Source: Cryptomeria japonica (taxonomy: Eukaryota > Streptophyta > Pinopsida > Cupressales > Cupressaceae). Taken from it: a stretch of 64,000 nt of DNA. Where the stretch lies: assembly GCF_030272615.1 (NCBI RefSeq), contig NC_081406.1, positions 184,795,770 through 184,859,769 on the forward strand, given 5' to 3'. A program made the position numbers and the translations under genes. Each line of letters starts with the position of its first letter. Positions within the stretch are counted from its first letter, which is position 1. Below the pieces are notes generated by a model, which worked only from the letters and a program-made list of their open reading frames with translations, was not told where the DNA came from and did not search any database. Positions 33,965 to 45,285 of the stretch are shown here, in pieces.

Positions 33965-36118
33965 GGTTTTATGTTAATTTCTACAGGTGTCAGGTTTGGT
34001 GCTTTGTATAAGCTAGAGGCATACACTATTGAGTGTAATAGCACTTTTGTAAAAACTAAATATTTGGATCCTTTAGTAGATGCACATGGCTTTTGGGTAA
34101 CAAAGGGAAAACTTCCTTTTGAAGCAATGTTACCTACAAAGAAGACTATGTTATGGCACCAGAGACTTGACCACATTGGAGAAAAGGGTCTAAGTACCTT
34201 GAAAAATAAAAACCATGTTAAGGTTCAAATGATTTTCATCTTGACTTTGATTTCTATGAGCATTGCATTTATGGAAAACAAAACCACGTTCAGTTTTACT
34301 CGAGTTCTCATAAATCTTGTAGTGTTTTGGATCTTATTCATTTTGATGTTTTTGGTCTTGTAGATTTTCCTTCCATTGGATAATCCACATTTTATTTTTC
34401 ATTTATTGATTATTTTAGTAGAATGACATGGGTATACTTTCTAAAAACTAAATTTGAAGTTTTTAGTCATTTTAAAAAATTTAAAGCAATGGTTGAGTTG
34501 CATACTAGAAAGAAAATTAAATGTTTGAGTGATAATGGTGGTGAATTTTTCTCTAATGATTTTGATAGTTTATGTAAAGATTGTGGCATTAACAAATATA
34601 AGACAACTTCGTATTCTCCACAGCAGAATGGATTTGCAGAAAGAATGAACAAGACATTGATGGAGAAGGCTAAGAGTATGCTGAGTGGTGTTGGTCTAGA
34701 ATTAAAATTTTGGGCTGAAGCTATTGTCATTTCTTGCTACCTAATTAAAAGGTCTCCTACATCAACTCTTGTTGATAAAAAACCTATGGAAGCATGGTCA
34801 GGTTGAGGGTGTTGATTATGGTGAGATATTTTCTCCTATTACAAAAATGACATCCATTAGATTTTTTCTTTCTATTGTTGTTGCTTATGATTTATAGGTT
34901 GGGCAAATGGATGTGAAAACTACTTTTGTTCATGGTGATTTAGAGGAGGATATTTATACGACACAACTAGAGCACTATGTGGTGAAAGGTAAAAGTAATT
35001 TGGTTTATAAATTAAAGAAATCTTTGTATGGCCTCAAACATAGTCCTAGGATGTGGTACCATAAATTTGATACATATGTGTTGAATTTGTCATTTGAGCA
35101 TTCTAAATTAGATCACTATGTTTTTTATAGATCTGATGGTAATCATTTCCTATAGATTGCATTGTATGTTGATGATATGTTATTCATAGGTAAAGGGAAA
35201 GGTATGATTTCAAAACTAAAGTCTTAACTTGCTGCTAAATTTGAAATGAAAGATCTTAGAGTTAAAAAACACATTCTTAGGGTGGAAATTAGAAGAGATA
35301 AAGTGAACATAAAGTTATGGCTAGGCTAGAGAAAGTATGTGATTTCAATTTTATGAAGGTTCAACATGCAGGATTGTAGACCATTATGTGTTCCCATTAC
35401 AATTGGAACAAAACTATTGATTCTATATTGTCCTACATCTCTGTCAGAGATGGAAGCCATGAGGAGAGTGCCTTGCCAAAGTGCAGTTGGAAGTTTGATG
35501 TATTTTATGGTCTGTACTGGACCAAACATTTCCCAAGAAGTGTGAGTTATTTCCAGATATATGTCTTATCTTGGTAGAGTTCATTAGGATGCAGTCAAAA
35601 GATTCTTTAGATATTTGAAGGCTACCTTAGAGTATTCTTTGTGTTATCATGGCAATTTAGTTAGAGACATGATTTCCCTTGATATTCATGGTTATGTGGA
35701 TTCATAATGGGTAGGTGTTTACTTTATTTGGTGGTGCAATTAGTTGGATGAGTAATCAATAGGTTGTGGTTTTGTTGTCGACTATGCAATTAAAGTATAT
35801 GGAAAATACTCATGCTTGTAACGAATTCATTTGGCTTAAGAGACTATGCTCAAATATTGGAATAAAACATGGTGCAAAACAATTTATTCTGATAGTTGGA
35901 GTGCAATTTCCCTAGCTAAGAACCCAACATTTCATACCCACACCAAGCACATTGATGTTCAATATCATTTTGTTAGAGATATGGTCGAATATGGTAGGGT
36001 GAAGCTTCTTAAGGTAGAGACTTTGATGAATGTTTCATATTATTTAACTAAGGTCCTGAGCACAAAGAAGTTTAGATGGTGTTCAGATTCTATGGGCCTC
36101 ATTGCCCCTAACAACTAA
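33965..36118 (+). pseudogene. pol: Copia copy C: integrase part, RT and RNase H (broken, with internal deletion)
   Basis: Continues copy C after the Tat insertion: GALYKLEAYTIECNSTFVKT, MLWHQRLDHIGEKG, then integrase motifs SDNGGEFFSNDF and SPQQNGFAERMNKTLMEKA (about 34527-34670). At about 34800 the integrase (PMEAWSG) jumps straight to RT (VDYGEIFSPITKM), so the integrase end, linker and RT start are deleted. RT keeps MDVKTTFVHGDLEEDIY and YVDD (35166-35177). RNase H follows (VDS.W, YSDSWSAISLAKN) and ends LIAPNN at 36118. Many stops and frameshifts. Confidence 0.9.
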
Positions 36119-36172
36119 TTTATTATGCTAATACTCCATTTTCTCTTGCAAGGAGTTCGACAAGTGGGAGAA

Positions 36173-37338
36173 AGTTGGGAAAATGGTGTCTCAATCTTAG
36201 ACTTACATGAGGTTACTATTTATATTAAGTTTAAGTTTGAGTATGAAATGGTGCGAAATTCTCCCCAAAGCTTTAGGTTAGCTAGATAAGCATGCCAATA
36301 AATTTTCATTGCAAGAATAGGGATAGTTTTGAATATATTAAAGTTTTCATTTTTGAAGGGTGTGTTGAACGGTTTAAATTTAAATTTGAGGATTTTAGAC
36401 CCTATCCAATTACAAGGTGATGGAGCACTTCACGATCTTTTAGGCACATCAAACGGTTCGTCAATCAGAGACATAGTTCACAAGTTATGGCCTCTAAATG
36501 AGACACTTACATGAGGTTACTATTTATATTAAGTTTAATTTTGAGTATGAAATGGTGCAAAATTCTCCCCAAAGCTTCAAGTTAGCTAGATAAGCATGCC
36601 AGTAAATTTTCGTTGCAAGATAAGGGATAGTTTTGAATATATTAAAGTTTTCATTTTTGAAGGGTGTGATGAAAGGTTTAAATTTAAATTTGAGGATTTT
36701 AGACCCTATCCAATTACAAGGTGATGGAGCACTTCACGATATTTTAGGCACATCAAACAGTTTGTCAATCGGAGACACAGTTCACAAGTTATGGCCTCTG
36801 GACGTTTGCACTCCTCAAATAGAAAATATAAATTGCATCAAACATATAAATGAGCTGTAAAAGTGAGGGACACATGTTGATGTGTATTTCAACACAACAT
36901 AAGGAATCTAGATTGGATATAAGGTTGGCTCTACTTTATTGGGTGGTCTTAGCCCATGGTTTTGTAATATCATTTGACAGTTTCATGTATTGTATCTCCT
37001 ATATATGAGGTACATAAGACAATTTTTATCTGTAAGAGTCTTATGGCTATTGAGTTACCTTTGATTATCTTATTAGTGGTACTCCTATCAAGAGCTTTCT
37101 CTACAAGTATATTGTAATATGTTATTGATTATTGAATAATATATTGCACTACTTTTGGATTGTGGGGTTTTTCTCCCAAAAGGGATTTCCCCACGTAAAT
37201 CACTATGTTGTGGTATGCATGATATTATGTTTATTTATTTTAAGTTTCTATAACTATTTTAACAATCTGTAATAGTTTTGTATTACCCTCCTCTCAAGGT
37301 TAGTGTAGGAAGTTGTTCTTCTACTTAACTTCCTTACA
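36173..37338 (+). repeat. 3' LTR of Copia copy C with internal tandem duplication
   Basis: It starts AGTTGGGAAAAT (TG has become AG) after the purine tract CAAGTGGGAGAA and ends CTTCCTTACA. It is 1,166 bp against 897 bp for the 5' LTR, because 36201-36504 is repeated at 36505 to about 36798 (period 304 bp). TATA box TATATATGAG at 37000-37009. Confidence 0.9.
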
Positions 37339-37343
37339 ATTCC

Positions 37344-38466
37344 TAGTGCTACAAGGTCTATTGAGAATAGTAAAATTCCTCCAAATACATAATACAACGT
37401 CTACAAGGATATTTGACACATACAAGATCATTCTAAAGGTTACAAGTATACTTGATAAACTATGCCTTCTCTTAGGCCCTAGGTGTCACAGATGGCCTTT
37501 TATAAGAACCAACTTGTAAATTGATTCCATTCACACCACTCAAACTCACTAGAAACACAAATAGGATAACTCAAAGATTCCCTCAACAAGCATATTTTGT
37601 TAGGTAAAACTAACCCATTGCAACCTTAGAAACCTTATCAAATTATTGAACTAGATAGGGGTTCTTACAAGTGGATAAGGAATCTTATCAAGACACCTAC
37701 ACACTAGAAAAAAACTATCATGTAATGTTGTAGTCCTCTAGGTACACATTTACCAAAATCTACATATTAGTCTACTTTTTTCCATTTTGTCATCTAGCTA
37801 CCAGTTTTTTATGGTGTAGTCCATCGGACATGCTAGTGTCCAAGAAGTGAGAAAATTAGTTAAGAAACATTGTCCCCTTGACACCATGGATAAATTGGAG
37901 TGGTCTAAATACCCTAGTGACACCCGAAGAATATAAAAATAGCAAAAAGGGTTGAAGACCTACTAGATTCCTAGGAAACTAATAAGGAGAGTGTATAGAG
38001 GGATCCAATCACATCCAAAAAACCCTAAATCCCTATCCTAAGCCTACCCACAATAATAACCATGAGAAACACCACTTGGACACTTAACAAAACTTTAAAA
38101 GACACCTATGGGGTACACCAAATAAGCCCAAATTTACTAAAATATACCTGAGTCTACCTAGATCAACTCAAATTCTTATAAGAATAAATGAGAACACTAA
38201 GAGGTGTCAAAAGTGCTCTCCAAGACACCATATGACTCTATTAAGTTCATTTTAAGAACCAAAAAAATTGTTCCCAATACATAGCCACTATACAATATTG
38301 AACAAGGAGAAGGAAGGTATATACAATTTTGTCCAATACCAACACTAACACATACACATCTAATCTAACTTATTTCCATTATCATAAGATTACATTACTA
38401 TCTAGGAAGACTATTCAATATACAATTACATCCTTATTGGATTTATTGAATATCAATATGCACATA
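37344..38466. other. Stretch without recognised genes, right of Copia C
   Basis: Only short random frames are seen. The first bases (TAGTGCTAC) resume the target context of Copia C. I see no LTR ends, PBS or coding motifs. Confidence 0.5.
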
Positions 38467-39263
38467 CTTTCATTAATATGAATTGAAAGTACTTGGAAGC
38501 ATGAAAGAGAGAAAGAGGATAGAGTGCACTCGAAGATGATCCTTGAAGCCAATAACTTTGATCTCCAATTGTGGTTTTCAATGCCACCCAACCATGTGGA
38601 ACTGTTAGGCCCAATCCACTTTTTCTCATGGAGGAGTCACACAACCCAAACACACAAACAACAAAGACACATTGGGATAAATAGGCTTACACACATGCTA
38701 AACATAGAGTAGACATAGATCATAGATCAACATCAAAATAGAAAATTTCCCAACAATAATAAGTCATGACCAAATGAGAAAGAATGACATCTAGAGGAAC
38801 ACCGAATTGCAATGAAGCACAATACCAAGAAGCAATCATTGAAATGAGAAAGAAGGCAATATCTCTTGGATGCTACTCAAATAATAGGACTTTTATGCTA
38901 TAGTGGAAAGTATAGGGAGTGTCAACATGTGTTCTCAAAGGGATCACACCACATGAAACTGGGCATCCTCTTATACATATGATAATGTGCAGTCATGCAA
39001 GTCCTAGTGCTACATGAGAGATAATGTCTTTTTGGACAAGTCCCAATGCCCCATGAATAGGAATGCCTTCCCAACACATCCTTGGCCTATATGAGTGCTC
39101 AAGGAATGTTTAGGGAACAAATTATCTTATTAATTTCTTATACCAATATTTTAATTAAGTTATCATTTTATTATGAGATTCTCTACACCATGATCAGGCC
39201 TATAATCCACTTTGGGCTAGAAACAATGTGGGAGCCACTCCCTAGACTAACTCTAGTACCTAT
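38467..39263 (+). repeat. Dispersed repeat R, copy 2 (and its continuation)
   Basis: 38467-38998 matches 14471-15005. The sequence continues without a break past the point where Copia C entered copy 1. It is itself interrupted at 39264 by a solo LTR, whose left TSD CCTAT is 39259-39263. Confidence 0.75.
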
Positions 39264-40815
39264 TGTTGGCATTGTGTTGTCATTGACGTCAACCGATATA
39301 GGATGTTACCGGTATCACTGACATTGATGTTAACTAGTGAACAAGAGGTTGTTGGCATTAGAAGTTTGATGAGTACCGGAATAGAAGATGGACTAGTATG
39401 GGAGAAGAGTTGATGATTTGTCATTGGTGACAACTAGGTGACCTTTTTCATGCAGAAGGAAGAACCGACATGTACTGGTATGTTTGATTTACAATAATGT
39501 GACCAGTCTGAAAAAAGGGCTATTGATATGGTGTTGCATACAATTGGGATAAAGAGATTACATGATAAGAATTGGTTATGCTAAAGTAGAAGAATACTAT
39601 TTGGTTCACATCAACACCAGAGGAGAAGTAGAAGTATGAGCAGGCCACCAGATTGCTAGTGTAAGGATAACTAGCAGGTCTCCCACTAGATGATGAAGCT
39701 TTCCCAGACTAGGTGATAGGCTGACAAAGTATGTTCCCTCTATTTACAAGATGACATATGTCATGAGGATGGTGTATCCTCCACCTGGAAAAGTCTCACT
39801 TGGACCAGCAGAATGATTCCCTGAGATTGACAAGTGATTGAATGTTGAGACCAATTATACCAATGAAGGAAGATTGAGAAGTTGAGATGGTGTGTTTGTC
39901 ATCTTGACAAACTAGATGAGAGTAGAACTGATTTGATAGAGAATAATGTTGGTGTGTCTATAGAAATAGACATGGGATATCGAGATACTAAAGGAAGGTT
40001 GATGCATAATAGTTGGAGTGTGATGACTTGGTGTCATCAACGTGTCTCTTCGGCAAGAAGGAAAGTCTATTTTCTATTGGCAGACACATCTACCAGAATC
40101 AATATTGATGATAGTTGACATGTTATGTAAACCGATGAAACAACAAAGAAGAGACAAGGAAGACAAGGTTCTCATCTGATAAAGAGGAGTGCAAAAATAA
40201 TGAAGGATGATGACATCGTGTCATCTACATAATTATCGTTGAACATGGATACCAATATGTAGCTGAGTGAGAAGAATGTGAAAGAATGGAAGACCTTCAT
40301 CTAATGGAGTTACACATGATGTGTTACTCCTGATAGCTGTTGAGGATAGACATGGTTGTTGCCTATTTGATGTTCTACACGAGCAAGATTAAACTGGTGT
40401 GGGCATGAAGGTTTACCAACAAGGCATTATATGTCGGTAGGATTTGTTTATAGGTAGATGAAACCTGTTATTTGTGTGTTCGGTGACTAGGCATGAACCA
40501 ACAAAATAGTGTGATGAGGTGGATATCGACAGTGATTTCACGTGAAGATGAAGTGGAAAACTTGCATGAAGTGGTGGATGAAACATGCATAGGTCGATGA
40601 AGTGAGGTGGGTAAGGTAGTTGTGATTGGTTAGACATTAATGGTGACTACAAAGCTCAAGGTAGAGTTGCAAAGTTGTGTGGCTTGAGATCTAGGACAAA
40701 TTAATTGTGTGGATCGAAGTAGGCAAAGGAGACAGCTGGGCCATTTATGGTGATTAACTAAGGAAAGCCGATAGATTGGTTGCAGGTTGTTGAAGAAGGA
40801 AGGCATGTTTTGGAA

Positions 40816-41247
40816 TGTTGAAATGTGGCAACTGATAAGCAAAGTATTGTACACTCAGCACGTATCCTCACCGGGGTCTGGGGTCGGGCCGGGCCCTGGG
40901 CAGGGGTTCGGGGGCGGCAGCCCCTGAGAAAATTTTTTTGCCATTTTTTTGTTGATGAAAACCGACATTGTAATAAAACCCTAAAAAAGGCTGACTTTGT
41001 TTGTTGCTCTAAAAATGCATGTTATAAGCGGCTGGGATGCTTAAGGCATTGAAAGGTTGATGTACTATTTTTTGCTGGATAATAAGAGAGATTGGATGGC
41101 TGTGTATGGTGGACATAACCCATTCTGGGTGAACCACGTTAAATCTTTGTGTTATCTGTGTCCTATTTTATTTCTTTATCTTTTGTATTTAAATCTGCAT
41201 ATAATTGTTAGTTCATATTTGCTTCGGATCTGCTTGAAACCCTAACA
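40816..41247 (+). repeat. 5' LTR of Copia element D
   Basis: It begins TGTTGAAATGTGGC and ends GAAACCCTAACA (432 bp). It contains a G-rich, potential quadruplex stretch at 40873-40916 with at least four runs of three or more G. Confidence 0.93.
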
Positions 41248-41249
41248 AT

Positions 41250-41261
41250 TGGTATCAGAGC
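41250..41261 (+). other. Primer binding site of Copia element D
   Basis: An exact TGGTATCAGAGC, two bases after the LTR, complementary to initiator Met tRNA. Confidence 0.95.
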
Positions 41262-41307
41262 GAGGTTTTCTGTAAATTGGCAGGACTTTCAGATTTGAGT
41301 GGGAGCA

Positions 41308-43662
41308 ATGGAGGATTCCAAATTCAAGGTCGAAAAGTTTAATGGCCAGAATTATCAGTTATGGAAAATGCAGATGGAGGATTACCTGTATCAAAAGGAT
41401 TTGTGGCAGCCATTGGAAGGAAAGGCAAAGAAACCGACCACAATATCAGATGAAGAGTGGGACATTTTAGATAGAAAGGCACTAGGATCCATTCGATTAT
41501 GCCTTGCAATGTCTATAGCATTCAATATAACAGAAGAAAAAATGACTGTAGATTTGATGGCAACATTGGCTAAGCTGTATGAGAAACCCTCGGCTTCGAA
41601 TAAGGTATTTCTTATGAAGCGTTTGTTTAATTTGAAAATGAGTGAGGGAGGATCTATAGCGGAGCACTTAAATGAATTTAATACAATTACCAGTCAATTG
41701 TCTTCGGTAAAAATTACCTTTGCAGAAGAGGTTAGGGCTCTCTTGATTTTATGTTCTTTGCCAGAAAGCTGGAATAGCTTGGTTATGGCTGTAAGTAACT
41801 CTGTCTCTGGTAAAAATACTTTGGTATTTGATGATATTGTTGGTGTTATCCTAAGCGAGGAAATGCGAAGGAAAAGCACAAGTGAGACTCCAACATCATC
41901 GGGTAGTGTTTTGAATGTGGAGAATAGAGGAAGATCAAAGGAAAGAGGAAAAGGCCCTGGGAATGAGAAGTCACGAGGGAAGTCAAAGAAAGGATGCTCT
42001 CAATCTAGAGGAAAGAAAGATTGTTGGTACTGCGGAAAGCCTGGTCATCTAAAGAAAGATTGTTGGTCTCAGAAAAACAAAGAAGGAGACAAAAATGAAA
42101 ATGATAGTAAGGAAGCTAATATTGCAAGTAATACTTTACAAGATGCTTTAATCTTATGTTTGGATAATGTTAATGATTCCTGGGTAATAGATTCTGGGGC
42201 TTCATTTCATGCTACACCCCATAGAAAATATTTTCTAGATTATGTTCAAGGTGATTTTGGACAAGTATATTTGGGTGATGATGAGCCCTGTCAAATTGTT
42301 GGAAAAGGAAAGATAAAGATCAAGTTGCAGAATGGTAACGACTGGTTTCTGCAGGAGGTAAGACATGTTCCTAATTTAAGAAGAAATTTATTTTCTGTAG
42401 GGCAACTAGGTAGTGAAGGTTGCATAGTTACCTTCTCAGATAGTATGTGGAAGGTCACTAACGGATCAATAGTAGTAGCTAAAGGTGCGAAGGTAGGCAC
42501 ATTATATCTATGTACTGGTAACACATACTCTACCTTAGCTGCTACAGATAAAGTTACTGCAGGGACAACAACAATAAATGTTGCAAGAACAGATTCAATA
42601 ATGTGGCACCATAGGCTTGGGCACATGAGTGAGAAAGGGATGAAAATTCTTCACTCCAAAAATCTATTGCTAGGACTAAAGAAGATTGATTTAGAGTTCT
42701 GTGAAAACTGTGTTTATGGTAAACAGAAAAGAGTCAGATTTCTCAAGGTTGGGAAAGAGAAGAAGAGTGAGAAGTTAGAGCAACATATAAATGATCTTAA
42801 ACAGAAATTAGCCAGGTCATTTGCTATGAAAGATTTTGGTGCAGCTAAGCAAATTCTCGGTATGAGGATTACACGGGACAGGAAAAATAGAACCTTAAAT
42901 TTGTCCCAAAGTGAGTATATAAAGAAGGTGTTGAAAAGATTTAACATGCAGGATGCAAAAGCAGTTAGTACACCTTTGGCTAGTCATTTCAAATTGACTA
43001 AGGAGATGTGCCCAAAGGCACAGGAAGAGGTTAATAAAATGTCTAACATCCCGTATTCATCAGCTGTTGGCAATCTGATGTATGCAATGGTATGCACAAG
43101 GCCAGATATTGCACATGCAGTGGGAGTTGTGAGCAGGTTTATGAGTAATGCGGGTATGGAACATTGGAATGCTGTGAAATGGATTCTTCGGTATTTGAAA
43201 GGAACTACTATGAAGGTATTATGTTTCAAAGGATCTAATGCTGCTCTAAGTGGATTTGTTGACTCTGATCTGGCGGGTGATATTGATTCATGGAGGAGTA
43301 CTACAGGGTATGTTTTTACTATAGGGGGAACTGCAGTCAGTTGGATTTCTAGGCTACAAAAGGTTGTTGCACTTTCAACCACTGAAGCTGAGTATGTTGC
43401 TGCTACAGAAGCCAGCAAAGAGATGATTTGGTTGCAATGTTTTCTGAAGGAATTGGGTCAGACACAAGAGGATAGCCCATTGTATACTGATAGCCAGAGT
43501 GCCATTCATCTTGCGAAGAACTCTGCTTTTCATTCAAAGACAAAGCACATTCAGCTCAAGTACCACTTCATCCAGACTATTTTGGAGGAGGGTCAGTTAC
43601 AGCTTGAGAAGATTCACACAAGTGAGAATCCTGTCGATATGTTCACAAAGGCAGTTCCATAG
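41308..43662 (+). CDS. gag-pol: Fused Gag-protease-(integrase N-term)-RNase H polyprotein of Copia element D
   Basis: The ATG at 41308 (MEDSKFKVEKFNGQNY) is chosen over an upstream in-frame GTG because copia gag proteins start this way. The frame is 784 codons, against about 1,300 for a full copia polyprotein. Domains: gag/UBN2 (residues 1-190), knuckle CWYCGKPGHLKKDC (42022-42063), protease DSGAS (residue 295), pre-integrase zinc region MWHHRLGHM and CENC (residues 432-470). Then, after KEKKSEKLE (about residue 490), the sequence passes directly to the end of RT (KQKLARSFAMKDFGAAKQIL). RNase H is complete (VDSDLAGD, STTEAEY, YTDSQSA). The integrase catalytic core and the RT fingers and palm, including YVDD, are absent, with no frameshift or stop. 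A TAG after TKAVP ends the frame slightly early. Confidence 0.9.
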   Translation: MEDSKFKVEKFNGQNYQLWKMQMEDYLYQKDLWQPLEGKAKKPTTISDEEWDILDRKALGSIRLCLAMSIAFNITEEKMTVDLMATLAKLYEKPSASNKVFLMKRLFNLKMSEGGSIAEHLNEFNTITSQLSSVKITFAEEVRALLILCSLPESWNSLVMAVSNSVSGKNTLVFDDIVGVILSEEMRRKSTSETPTSSGSVLNVENRGRSKERGKGPGNEKSRGKSKKGCSQSRGKKDCWYCGKPGHLKKDCWSQKNKEGDKNENDSKEANIASNTLQDALILCLDNVNDSWVIDSGASFHATPHRKYFLDYVQGDFGQVYLGDDEPCQIVGKGKIKIKLQNGNDWFLQEVRHVPNLRRNLFSVGQLGSEGCIVTFSDSMWKVTNGSIVVAKGAKVGTLYLCTGNTYSTLAATDKVTAGTTTINVARTDSIMWHHRLGHMSEKGMKILHSKNLLLGLKKIDLEFCENCVYGKQKRVRFLKVGKEKKSEKLEQHINDLKQKLARSFAMKDFGAAKQILGMRITRDRKNRTLNLSQSEYIKKVLKRFNMQDAKAVSTPLASHFKLTKEMCPKAQEEVNKMSNIPYSSAVGNLMYAMVCTRPDIAHAVGVVSRFMSNAGMEHWNAVKWILRYLKGTTMKVLCFKGSNAALSGFVDSDLAGDIDSWRSTTGYVFTIGGTAVSWISRLQKVVALSTTEAEYVAATEASKEMIWLQCFLKELGQTQEDSPLYTDSQSAIHLAKNSAFHSKTKHIQLKYHFIQTILEEGQLQLEKIHTSENPVDMFTKAVP

Positions 43663-43843
43663 GAGAAGCTGATTTCTTCATCAGTTTCTATTGGTCTTCT
43701 TGATTGATAATTGTGGAATTTATACCAGTCAAGTCCTAGTGTTTTATCCAGCGGATGTTGCATGTACAGTGGTGTCGTGTAGTATCAGTCTCCAAGTTCG
43801 AGATTGTTCGGTGTGGAGCCTGATCAGTCTCCAAGTGGGAGAT

Positions 43844-44264
43844 TGTTGAAATGAGGCGACTGATCAGAAAAGTACTATACACTCAGCACGTATCCTCATC
43901 GGGGGCCGGGGCCGGGCCGGGGTTCGGGGGCGGCAGCCCTCGAGAAAATTTTTTTTGCCATTTTTTTGTTGATGAAAACCGACATTGTAATAAAACCCTA
44001 AAAAAGGCCGACTTTGTTTGTTGCCCTAAAAACGCATATTATAAGCGGTTGGGATGCTTAAGGCATTGAAAGGTTGATGTACTATTTTTTGCTGGATAAT
44101 AAGAAAGATTGGACGGCTGTGTATGGTGGACGTAACCCATTCTGGGTGAACCACATTAAATCTCTGTGTTATCTGTGTCCTATTTTATTTCTTTATCTTT
44201 TGTATTTAAATCTGCATATAATTGTTAGTTCATATTTGCTTCGGATCTGCTTGAAACCCTAACA
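43844..44264 (+). repeat. 3' LTR of Copia element D
   Basis: It begins TGTTGAAATGAGGC and ends GAAACCCTAACA (421 bp), followed by TSD TGGAA. The G-rich block is at 43901-43931. Confidence 0.93.
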
Positions 44265-45285
44265 TGGAAGACACGATATTGGCGGAAATGTGTAGGTAGT
44301 CATCTCAAAATTGTGATCCATTCAGATCTAATTGGATTAGATATGCCTTGTGATCAATGGAGAAAACCCTAAGGAACCAATTTTGAATTGGTTTTTGGTG
44401 GGAAGTCTGGGTTATAAATATGCAAGCCTAAGAGATAGTAAGGTTTTGTTGAATAGAAGAGATATATTGTGTTGCTACAAAGTGTATTACTTCTATATGT
44501 GAGAGAAAATCATCTAAGTTCTCAATGATCATCTGAGAAGTGAGTGAGATTGAGGGAGAATTTAGTTTAATCATTTAACTAGTAGGAGAGAAGAACCAAT
44601 AGTGTTCATATCGACAAAGCAGAAGAGAAGGAAGTTGTAGAGAAGGGAGAAATAGAACCAGTAGAGTTCAACACTAGTAAAGTGCATAGCAGTGAGGAGG
44701 AGATCTTACAGAGAAGAATAGTAGAAGAGGTGTACCGATAGGGATTACTGATAGAGAAGCAGTGGGTGAAGAGAAGCAGAGAAGTGAGTCGGTGTAGCAG
44801 AGAAGGTATCTCACCGACAAAGTAAGGTACATGAAATGGTTGTAAGATTCACTTGTAACAAGATAACTACTTTTGTATTTGAAGTTTTTTTTAAGAACAT
44901 TGAGTTGTAGCTCAGTGAAGGAGTTGGTGCTCCTTTGGGTTGTACCCCATTAAGTCAGGGGTTTGCTCTCCTTGGGTTGGTGTTGTAAACTTTGTAACAG
45001 TGTTTTCATTATGAGGCTGGATTGGAGTAGTAGACTCCAACAACATTGCTCACCGATGTTTTTCCCATCTTGGGTTTTCCTCGTATATATTGGTGTTATG
45101 TGGTGTTATGTGGTGTCCCCTTATGTGTTTTTACATTTGTGTTGGTCTCCCCACTAACCGGTATGTTTGCATTGTGTTAGATCTCATAACCGGTATTCAC
45201 ACATAGGATAGCTAAAGGGAAAAGATTTGAGAACCACTGATTCACCCCCTCCCCCTCTCAGTGGTGCATTGTGTCTAACACCTAT

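Larger units (their letters stand above)
15006..37338 (+). mobile_element. Copia copy C, split by a nested Tat gypsy element
   Basis: The two halves, 15006-17147 and 33965-37338, rejoin in the same order as copies A and B: LTR, PBS, gag, protease | integrase, RT, RNase H, LTR. The flanking TSD is ATTTC (15001-15005) and ATTCC (37339-37343), one substitution apart. The sequence right of it (TAGTGCTAC) continues the repeat R context seen at 39003. The coding region is broken throughout. Confidence 0.88.
40816..44264 (+). mobile_element. Complete non-autonomous Copia element D
   Basis: LTRs 40816-41247 and 43844-44264, PBS 41250-41261, one long frame, purine tract GTGGGAGA before the 3' LTR, and a perfect 5-bp TSD TGGAA (40811-40815 and 44265-44269). 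The LTRs differ by few bases plus small indels in a G-rich block. It is the best preserved element in the window, but its pol lacks integrase core and most of RT, so it would need enzymes supplied by a relative. Confidence 0.93.
39264..45280 (+). mobile_element. Solo LTR (2.56 kb) interrupted by a nested Copia element
   Basis: It begins TGTTGGCATTGTG, ends GTGTCTAACA and is flanked by CCTAT on both sides (39259-39263 and 45281-45285). Without the insert at 40816-44269 it is 2,563 bp. No PBS or purine tract adjoins either end and no internal region is present, so it is a solo LTR left by recombination between the two LTRs of one element. The same family is seen at 46509-48758 (minus) and 57027-58802 (plus, truncated). 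It is rich in ACCGGTA/ACCGATA words. Its end phrase GATTCACCCCCTCCCCCTCT matches the U5 ends of other LTRs here. Confidence 0.88.

Noticed and set aside
36329-36860. Two similar short frames 304 bp apart
   Set aside because: They are the two units of the tandem duplication in the Copia C LTR, not genes.
41248-41262. tRNA-like motif TGGTATCAGAGC as a possible tRNA gene
   Set aside because: It is the primer binding site beside an LTR. No cloverleaf surrounds it here or at the other PBS positions.
41299-41301. GTG start nine bases upstream of the element D ATG
   Set aside because: Plant translation starts at ATG, and MEDSKFKVEKF at 41308 matches the usual copia gag start.
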